Part shown: positions 57,311 through 64,000 of the stretch, one piece after another
How the letters are laid out: each line of letters starts with the position of its first letter
How positions within the stretch are numbered: position 1 is the first letter of the stretch
Source of the DNA: Eukaryota sp. TZLM1-RC
Taxonomy: Eukaryota; Metamonada: BaSk clade
Assembly: GCA_040285825.1 (NCBI GenBank)
Contig: JAUPSS010000001.1
Coordinates: 2,480,001-2,544,000, forward strand
Length of the DNA stretch: 64,000 bases
Direction: 5' to 3'
Position numbers and translations under genes: made by a program
Notes under the pieces: generated by a model
What the model was told of the DNA's origin: nothing
The model's database searches: none
What the model saw: the letters and a program-made list of their open reading frames with translations, nothing else

Positions 57311-57938
57311 GAGGCATTTTCGATTTTGAATCCAACGTACCACTTTTGCAAGACCTCAAATTTAAGAATGAACGTCTTCAAAAGAGATGGGAAGAAGCAA
57401 AGCATCACCAACTATTAAATACACCCAGTCATACGAAAAACATAGATGAAAATACATTTAATGTTGGTGACTATATTCTTCGAAAGAACAACCTAATAAA
57501 TTGCATGGATCTTGGTTTGGGCCGTATCTGGTTTTAGAAACGCCTTCCAACTCCATTTTATTAATAAAGAACCTGACGACTGGTGAACAAACTAAAATAT
57601 CTAAGAGGGACTGTAAAATTTACAACGCTGACGATCCTAACGATGTCGATCTACTTAGGGCCATCGCAACCACAGATTCAGGTAAACATGTCATCGAGGA
57701 AATCCTTGACGAGTATAATACTGCTCAAGGACCCTTCTGTACTGTAAGATGGTTTGGTGGAGATACCTCCGAGGAACCACTCCATTCTATCAGATATTCA
57801 GAAGCGTATCAACGATTTAATAAGAAACCAAATAAAAGAAAACGTAAATCTACTAAATCCAACAACGCAGCTCGGGCTCTCCCCGTGCCTCAGCAAAAGC
57901 GTTATCCGCAAAGGAAGCGGAAAAACAATAGTACATAA
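57311..57938 (+). pseudogene. Ty3/gypsy integrase C-terminus with chromodomain
   Basis: The first part ('RLQKRWEEAKHHQLLN', 'NTFNVGDYILRKNN') is the C-terminal end of a Ty3/gypsy-type integrase, with the usual F-x-x-GD-x-(V/I)-L-x-(R/K) segment. After a frameshift near 57495 it continues as 'KLHGSWFGPYLVLETPSNSI', the GPY/F module. Then 'HVIEEILDEYNTAQGPFCTV' and 'RWFGGDTSEEPLHSIRYSEA' form a chromodomain-like module, as in chromoviruses, which directs integration to particular chromatin. A basic tail (KPNKRKRKSTKSNN) ends at TAA 57936-57938. Protease, RT, RNase H and the integrase core are absent. The fusion to the RLE fragment on its left shows nested insertion or recombination. Confidence 0.72.
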
Positions 57939-57946
57939 TTTTAATT

Positions 57947-57966
57947 AAGAAAACGGGAGAAGGAAG
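57947..57966 (+). other. Polypurine tract of the Ty3-like element
   Basis: The 20-base all-purine run with one C ('aagaaaacgggagaaggaag') starts 9 bases after the integrase stop codon and lies directly before 'tgtaggtatc'. That is the position and form expected of the plus-strand primer of an LTR retrotransposon. Confidence 0.6.
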
Positions 57967-58070
57967 TGTAGGTATCTCACTAGTGAGTACCTAAGTATAT
58001 AGAATAACATTAAATAAAATTATCTTTATCTTAACCCGCCTTACACATACATCTAACATACAGCTAGCAT
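57967..58070 (+). mobile_element. Probable 3' LTR of the Ty3-like element
   Basis: The sequence begins TGT directly after the polypurine tract. A near-perfect palindrome, 'taggtatctcac...gtgagtaccta' (57969-57993), opens it. It also has 'attaaataaaattatc' (polyadenylation-like). The right end is uncertain; 'ctaacatacagctagca' near 58053-58069 offers a terminal CA. It would be a short LTR. No 5' LTR is visible in the window. Confidence 0.45.
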
Positions 58071-58419
58071 GTTGCCTAACGGCAACATTGTTTGAAATCC
58101 AGTTCAATGTGCTCTAATTAATGTCAATAGTCTGCTGTTTTTCTGAACAAACTGTGGCAAAGATTTGTTAGAGACTAATCTTTGCTAATTAACTACCAAA
58201 ATATTTCAGAAAATATTCATTGACCTTGGCATTGACGTTGGCCACCCACCTAGCCAATGTCCATTCAGCTTCCTACCAAGTTTGTACATGCCCTTCGTGA
58301 GTGCACCATTAACTTCTTGGTTCCATGATTCTCGTAACATTAGTTATGAATTAATTTTATTAAGTGTACATGTTCAATAAATATTTACACAAACAGTTGA
58401 ATAAAACTAACAATAAACG
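58071..58419. other. Intergenic stretch
   Basis: No gene seen. It contains the 3' region of the VPS9 gene and, at about 58338-58385, sequence resembling the flank after retrotransposon copy 2 (44192-44235: 'attaattatgagttatttga...tcaataaatatt'). Confidence 0.4.
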
Positions 58420-59763
58420 TCACAATTGATGCAAATAGTCAGAAATTTCATCAGCAAAACTACCAAAATTCAACCAATCAATTTCCAAAAAATCCCGTTC
58501 AAAATTTAAACTTTCCAAGTAATTCAAACCAGCTGTACAAGTGACTACTGTGAATCCTGCCTCTGAACAAGCTAATTCATCAGGCAAAAGCTCGTCAATT
58601 ATCCAAACATCAACAATTAGATCAACGTCTTGTAAATACACCAAAAGAAAGCAGAATAAGGACAGCAAATGATCTGTTGTTAATGGTATTGAAGAACAAC
58701 CACTAGTTGAACAATAAGAATTAACTTCCTTCTGTAAATAAGTGAAAGCTGCAGAAAATTGAGCTATTTTTCCAGCAATGGACGAAATATCTTTAATCTC
58801 AATTAATGATTCTTTTGCCAAAGGAAACAGCTCATCAAATGTATGATTATTTGACTTAAACACAAATTGCATTTCTTTTGGAACTCCTAATATGTCCATA
58901 TTGGATTTGAATTTAGCAAGCAATTTTTTAAATTTTAATAGTAAGCAATTAATTTTTGACTTAAACACCCACTTTAAACAAGTTCTGAGGTTTTGGTGGA
59001 TAGTGTCCATCAGTAAATCTAAAATAAAGATTTCAAAACTTGTATCAAGAAATTCTGATGTTTTCTGATGGAATTCCTTATTTGCAGACAAAGCCACGGT
59101 GATTAACTGAATATTATGTTTTGTTTTTTGAATTAAGTGAGTCGAATCTAAACTAGAAACTAAAGTCATTAACGAAGAAAAAGAATTTCCAACAGTGGTA
59201 GCTGTATCGGTTAATAGTGATTTGACTTCACTAATGACATCAGCTTTGGAATTAATGTTAGATATATATTTACTGTCAAAAAACCTGGGTCTTTTTGATG
59301 GGAAAAGACTAGAAAGTCTTGAGGATTCCTTAGTATTTGATCTTTTTCTTCCCTGTTTAAAGCTATTTTTGCTTTCTGCATGAGATTTACAGGTTGTTAA
59401 GTCAAGTTTGGCACGGATTGCAGCATTAAGAAGTTGTTGTTGTTGTCTTTTGGACATTTGTAGGTTCTCATGTGTTTTGGTTATAAAATTGAAAGTTGCT
59501 TGTGAAGTTAACCCTTTGAGTTCATAAGAAGATACAGAGGTTTGTAATCGGCTGAGATGACGTTTACGATGCTGTAAGAGCTGGGTGTTGAGATACTTAT
59601 AATATGAATCAATTTCTAATAACTTTGAGTAGACAATATCATCATCGAGTAGTTCGTCCTTCTCTAGCCCACCAGTAATAGAGAGTGGACCTGAGAGTGG
59701 GACAGGGGGATGCATATAGAGGTCTTCAAATTGAATTGAGATTTCAACACTGATTTCTGTCAA
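58420..59763 (-). CDS. VPS9-domain protein, probable Rab5-family GEF
   Basis: The 447-residue protein has a low-complexity N-terminal half (helical, with a basic Ser/Lys segment at ~140-165) and a VPS9-like C-terminal domain (~225-425). 'PLTTDHLLSLFCFLLVYLQD' corresponds to the VPS9 'ADxFLPxLxYVLxxA' helix. 'SEAGFTVVTCTAGLNYLESL' corresponds to the closing 'GExGYxLxxLxxAxxFIxxL'. VPS9 proteins activate Rab5/Rab21-type GTPases on early endosomes. The key acidic residue preceding the LP motif is present as Asp, but the LP itself is replaced (HLL), so activity is uncertain. Start chosen at the first ATG; upstream sequence is non-coding. No introns are evident. Confidence 0.6.
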   Translation of the reverse strand: MTEISVEISIQFEDLYMHPPVPLSGPLSITGGLEKDELLDDDIVYSKLLEIDSYYKYLNTQLLQHRKRHLSRLQTSVSSYELKGLTSQATFNFITKTHENLQMSKRQQQQLLNAAIRAKLDLTTCKSHAESKNSFKQGRKRSNTKESSRLSSLFPSKRPRFFDSKYISNINSKADVISEVKSLLTDTATTVGNSFSSLMTLVSSLDSTHLIQKTKHNIQLITVALSANKEFHQKTSEFLDTSFEIFILDLLMDTIHQNLRTCLKWVFKSKINCLLLKFKKLLAKFKSNMDILGVPKEMQFVFKSNNHTFDELFPLAKESLIEIKDISSIAGKIAQFSAAFTYLQKEVNSYCSTSGCSSIPLTTDHLLSLFCFLLVYLQDVDLIVDVWIIDELLPDELACSEAGFTVVTCTAGLNYLESLNFERDFLEIDWLNFGSFADEISDYLHQL

Positions 59764-60690
59764 TTACCCGGATTACTTCCTTAAAGGCACCATAATTTGA
59801 TCATAATCACCTGGATTTTACGTTTATTGAGGAACCACTTGAAAGAACTGTGTCTCGTAGTAGCACTGTCCATCAGCAGAAAATCATTGTTCAACAATAA
59901 AAAGCACATGGGTGAACAATTTGAGTAAGTACATTATCAAACACTCCGCAATTTCATTAAGAAATTTGGACAATGTTTTCAGTGTTCAGGAATAGTGGGA
60001 TTCAGTAAAAGTGAGAAAGTGATTTTTTGAAATAACACTTGGCAAACTGGACTGAACCAATAAGATTTATTCTTGATTAGTTGTGTTAATTTTCCCTTAT
60101 AACAGAAACTTGAAATATTGGTTCAGAAAGCGTCGGTATCACACAAACTTGTTGTAGCTTTAGTTTGCACAATGAGAACTTTCTCAGCACACAAATCATT
60201 TATGAAAGTGATTCGACCATATACAATTGATAACTTGTCAGAATGCTCACAGCAAACATTAACGAGTTTTAAGCAATTCTTCTTTCCATTAAGCTTGACA
60301 GTGATGTAAAAAACTGTTTATTATTAACAAAGAACTGTTTTTCTATGAGCAATCAGCATGAAATACTGAGAATGAAACACTGTTAAATTACTACACATGG
60401 TATCTATAGTACTTTACTCCATCAAACAACCATATGCAGGATTTTCGGGCATAAACGATGCAGTATGAGTATTTAAGAGCTTGAAATGCAACATTGGTGC
60501 AGACAGTTTTCATTGGAAACTTAAACAGGATTAGCTTCATCCATTCAAGACTTTGATTTTTCCTATTTTTTAGTACATGTCTTCTGTCTAAATATTGCTC
60601 CCGTTGGTGTTAACTTACAATCAAGACTGTTTTTGTACCTGCTTAACTGTCCCCTTTTGTGATAATAATCCAACCAGATCAGGTCCCAAC
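59764..60690. other. Intergenic stretch, nothing recognised
   Basis: AT-rich. A plus-strand open frame at 60118-60309 lacks an ATG start and any domain. The VPS9 promoter must lie at its left end. Confidence 0.45.
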
Positions 60691-60956
60691 TCAGTCACCA
60701 CTTAATGGAAACTTTACATAATGATTTGTGTGATTGATTAAGTCACAGTAAATGTCATAACGATCTAGGAAAGAAAGTAGGATGTTGAAACAATTATTTA
60801 AGATTGAATCAAGTCTCCATTCAGGTCTATAATGTACTTCAGAAATTCGAAAACTTAAACAACTGCAACAAAGTGGATGTTCCAGATTGACATAATGAAC
60901 ACATTGGAGACAATAGTTTAGATCCATTTGGCATTTGCAACAAATTTTCTATCGTA
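60691..60956 (-). CDS. Cys-rich zinc-ribbon-like ORF, possible last exon
   Basis: Reading leftward from about 60956 the frame gives 'KICCKCQMDLNYCLQCVHYV' then 'NLEHPLCCSCLSFRI', with C-x-x-C pairs spaced like a zinc ribbon, and ends 'FPLSGD' at 60691. The first ATG within it is at 60927, but the Cys pattern starts before it. Just upstream on the coding strand is 'ttgcttactacgatag', which resembles a branch point plus AG acceptor. This may therefore be the last exon of a gene whose earlier exon is the frame at 61075-60985 ('FIDLPPRLIVFK'). No family is recognised. Confidence 0.4.
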
Positions 60957-61538
60957 GTAAGCAATACAATCAAGGAAGAATTGACCTTAAACACAATAAG
61001 TCTTGGAGGTAGATCAATAAACATGGAGCAACCAGAGATGAGAAGCGAAGTGTTTGTCGCAGTTAAATATAACATTATTCATTGTTGGTGAATCATTACA
61101 CTTCATGGTTGTATGAATCCTTTGAACTTTTATTTTTTTTTCTATTTGGAATTTAGGAATAACTGATGTGTGGTTTTGGATTCTTTTCAATAGGTTTTCT
61201 TCCTCAATCAGTCAACAATATTTGTCCAACTTTCTAGTTAAATTTCCTTTATATTTACCATTACAGTAGAACAATATACTAGAATCAAAAATATCTTTTT
61301 TTGGGCTGAAATTGAGAGAAGATCAAAAAATGAAAACTGTTGAGTAAATTTTAAAAGCATTAACATTCTATTTAATTGATTCTTTCTACTTAGTATTCTA
61401 CCTAACCATCACCTAGAGCTGCAAAAGATTTAACTTACAAATTGAAGGACGAAATAATGTTTATTCACAAAATAAATAAAATAATTAAATAAAAAAGATA
61501 GTTCATATTAGTGTAAATATTTATAAAGTTAAATAAAA
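60957..61538. other. Stretch with a possible upstream exon, otherwise empty
   Basis: Contains a candidate first exon at about 61075-60985 (minus; 'MLYLTATNTSLLISGCSMFI'), whose splicing to the zinc-ribbon ORF is only tentative. The rest is AT-rich DNA with the 3' end of the NYN gene at the right edge. Confidence 0.35.
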
Positions 61539-62432
61539 CTAAACAAAATTCGGAATATATTCCGAATCAGAACTTAAAACCTCAATAATTTCGTCATTTT
61601 CAGTGTTTGTTTCGACTTCTTTTTCAAATTGTTCATCAACATTAATTATTGATGGCTTTTTGTTTTGTGATTTACCAGATCTTCTAGTTTTCCTTGAAGG
61701 TTCATTAAACAAATCTTTGGACTTTATTATCCCTGACAAAGTCATTGGAATATTGAGTTGGGAAAGCAGTTCAGAGAGAGAAGAACAATTATAAGTTTCA
61801 GGCCAAAACAACCCGTTACTTTTTTCAATCAAAAGGGCTTCCAATCTATCTAATTTGATTGAATCAGAATTGATTGATTCCGACAGATATTGCTTGAAAT
61901 ATTCCCGTGCTTCAGACACTGGTAACGTTTCTCTCTTTAACAATGTCTCAATTGTACAAAATCTATTTGCACAATTGGAATACCTTTTGTTTGACTTATT
62001 ATGACCAATGAGAATAACAAAGACTCCATAGCTCTTCAGTCGTTGTACCAAGTAGAAAAAGTCTGAATCTCCGCTGACTAAGACCACTGTGGTCGATATC
62101 AGATTTTGGTCTTTTTGGAGTAAATGTATGTTATGCATTACGTCTACCGCAATGGCAATATCTGTTGAATTTTTAAAGCTGGAAGATGGAGATAGTTGGT
62201 GAATTTGCACCCCTTTGTTGTGACAAGCTCTAATCCATCTGGTTTGACTGTCCTTGCGTTTATTATTGTGGATATGAGTGTTGATTTTGTCAGGTTTTCT
62301 GTTGCTAAAGTTTCTAAAGCAAGATAGATATACTGTGATCTGAGCCATGATGCCAAACTTGGATTTTAAAGTAGAAAGAAGTTCTTCAGCTTGATGTGAG
62401 TCGAAGTTATCAGCATCAATGTAGATGAACAT
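61539..62432 (-). CDS. NYN (PIN-like) ribonuclease-fold protein, possible LOTUS-like domain
   Basis: From the ATG at 62432 the protein has 297 residues. 'MFIYIDADNF' carries the first catalytic-type Asp residues of the NYN/LabA family. 'NSTDIAIAVDVMHNI' and 'TVVLVSGDSDFFYLVQRLKS' carry the others, followed by 'YGVFVILIG'. NYN domains are metal-dependent endoribonucleases of the PIN fold. Residues ~165-245 ('LDRLEALLIEKSNGLF', 'TYNCSSLSELLSQLN') weakly resemble an OST-HTH/LOTUS domain, a common partner of NYN in RNA-control proteins such as MARF1. The tail is basic, then acidic. Nine more codons are open upstream (to 62459), but the inner ATG matches the family start. Confidence 0.78.
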   Translation of the reverse strand: MFIYIDADNFDSHQAEELLSTLKSKFGIMAQITVYLSCFRNFSNRKPDKINTHIHNNKRKDSQTRWIRACHNKGVQIHQLSPSSSFKNSTDIAIAVDVMHNIHLLQKDQNLISTTVVLVSGDSDFFYLVQRLKSYGVFVILIGHNKSNKRYSNCANRFCTIETLLKRETLPVSEAREYFKQYLSESINSDSIKLDRLEALLIEKSNGLFWPETYNCSSLSELLSQLNIPMTLSGIIKSKDLFNEPSRKTRRSGKSQNKKPSIINVDEQFEKEVETNTENDEIIEVLSSDSEYIPNFV

Positions 62433-62459
62433 TGAAATCAGAAACAGTATAATTAGCAA

Positions 62460-62746
62460 GAGCAGTTGCGCAAGAAGATATATTCAAGGTTCCGTTGCGT
62501 TTATGACCTAGTTTTTGAAGTGAGGGAAAAGTGAAAACCACCAAATCCAAGGGTTGGCAAGTGTAATATTTCATAGATGAGCTCTTAATTTTCAAAACAT
62601 CACAGACACCCGGCTGTGTCACATCTATTCACTCGGTCATTTGCTCTTAACTCACTACTGACCCCTTTTGCAGTGCAACAAATTCGGGCTGACCTTCCTT
62701 TGGTCACCGAGATTTGTCATGAAGCTTCTTTATTGCTTCTTTTCTT
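62460..62746. promoter_or_regulatory. Divergent upstream region
   Basis: Lies between the minus-strand NYN gene and the plus-strand gene to its right, so it should contain both promoters. It is less AT-rich than most intergenic DNA here. A minus-strand open frame at 62416-62622 overlaps the NYN start in another frame and has no support. Confidence 0.35.
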
Positions 62747-63591
62747 TTGAATTTTCCGTTGGCATTTAGAGCTTTAGTAGAACAAGATGTATGGTATCTT
62801 TTTATGACCGTCATCACCACTGTTTTTTCCCAAACCTATCCACCTCCAAGAAGACAACGCCAATTACAACTTATCTTTTACTTTTTTAGTGGATTTTTCC
62901 CTAAATCCCCACAAGACAGGTTCCTTATTTCGACAGAGGAAAATTCTCTGATTCCCTATAGAAATTCATTCATTATTTTCCTCAATGATTGGCTGCAGGC
63001 ACAGAGATGCAATTTTATCAATAAAGAAGGACTTTCTTCTTGCCTTGCTTGTCGGGCTCATCAATTTGCATTGAATATTAAGACAAGTTTTTCCAAAATT
63101 GGTCAATCCTGGACAGAGAACTTCGTTCCTGCTCATTGTAGAGCTCTGGATAAAACGAATGTCTTTGCCAATTATCTTCTCTCTCTTATACCAGCTAAAC
63201 CCTTAGCACCTCTAGAAGCTGGTGAACCAACAAAAGGTGAGCAACTCGAAGAAGTAGTTATTCATTCTAATCTTGAGCCATACATCAATTTTCATCTTAA
63301 TAATCCTGGAAAAAGATTCTTTTTATTAAATGCATGTAATTTTATCTTGAATCTCTTTCACAAATTTCCTACCAATGCATCTTTACTATTTTACAATGGC
63401 GAAATCACCTTTTCATCAAAGGAAATCGGTGAGTTTTTTCGCTTTGATCTGAAAATTTCGCAATACTTTCTCACTTCCTTCTCTCATTTACATTGTAGGA
63501 ACAAATTTAGAAAAATATCATTGGCTTCTCACAAAAGTTCTCAATTTTTTAAAATACCCTCACAAATTTTGTAAAGCTTGAAGAAATTCCC
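62747..63591 (+). CDS. Unrecognised protein, probably with one intron
   Basis: A long plus-strand frame is open from 62723. No ATG lies before residue 20 (62804), so the start is either that ATG or supplied by an upstream exon. The protein is rich in Phe and aromatic residues, with one Cys pair ('SSCLACRAHQF') and the segment 'PAKPLAPLEAGEPTKGEQLE'. A 70 bp intron is likely at 63429-63498 (donor 'gtgagt', acceptor 'tttacattgtag'). Splicing changes the C-terminus to a more helix-like 'NLEKYHWLLTKVLNFLKYPH', ending at about 63591. Without splicing the frame ends at 63574 with a Ser/Lys/Phe-rich tail. No family is recognised. Confidence 0.45.
63429..63498 (+). other. Candidate 70 bp spliceosomal intron
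   Basis: Starts 'gtgagt' and ends in a pyrimidine-rich tract 'tcacttccttctctcattta' followed by 'cattgtag'. Length is not a multiple of three. It resembles the 61 bp candidate at 55732-55792 in length and splice sites. Confidence 0.5.
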
Positions 63592-63839
63592 ATTTGTTGA
63601 AGAAACATATTCAAAAACAAAGCTTATCAAAAATTTAATACAAATAAATCAGGTTTAAAAAATAGATTTAAAAAACTATATTCAAAACTAACAATAATGT
63701 GCTGCTTTTGAATTTCGAAGGTTAAAATAATGATTCAGAAAACACAGATGAGTGGACGAACCACTGAAAAAGAAAAGAAGATCAAAAAAAGAAATAAAAG
63801 TTGACCCTGATGCCAACAAAACCAGAGAAGTAGAGTTGA

Positions 63840-64000
63840 AGGGTACTAAAAAATTTCCTGTCGAAGACGCAAAGAACTACTCGAAATAATTGATAAAAAT
63901 CCCCTCATTGGCGTTGCTCTGGGCCAATCTAGATTATGTGGTTATTTCTTAAGTGATAACCAATGTGGAGTTATCCGTTGTCCAACTGGCAGGAGGTACA
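63840..64000 (+). pseudogene. Possible Fanzor fragment at the window edge (RuvC-I region)
   Basis: From about 63868 the plus strand reads 'RRKELLEIIDKNPLIGVALG' and then 'QSRLCGYFLSDNQCGVIRCP' to the edge. The position of 'NPLIGVALGQSRLCGY' resembles RuvC-I of the larger Fanzor here ('YCAIDPNYKNLCGYSIGS'), with the shared 'LCGY' seven residues after the acidic site. In this copy the expected Asp appears as Ala. Upstream sequence (63720-63860) is Lys-rich but out of frame. The rest would lie beyond the window, so this is tentative. Confidence 0.35.

Noticed and set aside
1-64000. tRNA or 5S rRNA genes
   Set aside because: I looked for internal promoter boxes (A box and GGTTCRANYCC-like B box) and foldable arms and found no convincing case. 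This is not as sensitive as a covariance search.

Overview
The window is nuclear DNA from a eukaryotic protist. It is AT-rich, genes lie on both strands, and there is no operon-like packing. It encodes eukaryote-specific proteins: a poly(A)-binding protein with RRM and MLLE domains, a Rab5-GEF-like VPS9 protein, a CSN1/Rpn7-like PCI subunit, a PI3K RBD-C2 module, a CAAX-box protein and a fragment of 28S rRNA. At least two places look like 60-70 nt spliceosomal introns. All three standard stop codons end genes, so the code appears standard. I cannot name the species. A unicellular, intron-poor lineage such as a metamonad or another free-living protist fits best, with low confidence.

Layout. 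1-4.2 kb: one satellite copy, a divergent pair (PI3K RBD-C2 fragment, HGSNAT-like acyltransferase) and the 3' end of a coiled-coil gene cut by the satellite. 4.2-15.97 kb: about 25 head-to-tail copies of a ~460 bp satellite. 15.97-16.19 kb: a ~220 bp piece of LSU rRNA fused directly to the array. 16.19-22.1 kb: relics of Fanzor (eukaryotic TnpB-like nuclease) and of an RLE-type non-LTR retrotransposon, around an intact secreted alpha-amylase. 22.16-38.2 kb: one giant minus-strand gene for a ~5,345-residue surface protein (signal peptide, two RCC1 blocks, six ~379-residue repeats, a PSI-like domain, one TM helix and a cytosolic tail). It is broken only by extra A/T bases in homopolymers. 38.8-44.2 kb: a mobile-element island with unrecognised ORFs, a Fanzor relic, a nearly complete Fanzor gene and an RLE retrotransposon 3' half. 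44.3-50.3 kb: housekeeping-type genes (MIT-domain fragment, membrane protein, PABP, an unknown, a PCI protein). 50.4-55.1 kb: an acidic, highly repetitive protein with a CAAX box. 55.4-58.1 kb: small exon-like segments, then an RLE copy fused to a Ty3/gypsy integrase-chromodomain end with a polypurine tract and probable LTR. 58.4-64 kb: VPS9 protein, zinc-ribbon-like ORF, NYN-domain ribonuclease, an unknown intron-bearing gene, and a possible further Fanzor piece at the edge.

How it fits together. Ordinary cellular genes (membrane traffic, mRNA metabolism, starch digestion, lysosomal-type acetyl transfer, signalling) are interspersed with repeated waves of Fanzor, RLE and Ty3 elements. Two coding genes are made almost entirely of near-identical internal repeats. 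The most notable themes are the Fanzor loci (one near-complete, three clear relics, one tentative) carrying the relocated glutamate motif, and a satellite array whose edges cut into a gene and an rRNA fragment. The frameshifts in the two repeat genes, and those in the best Fanzor, are mostly homopolymer-length changes, so some 'pseudogenes' may be consensus errors.
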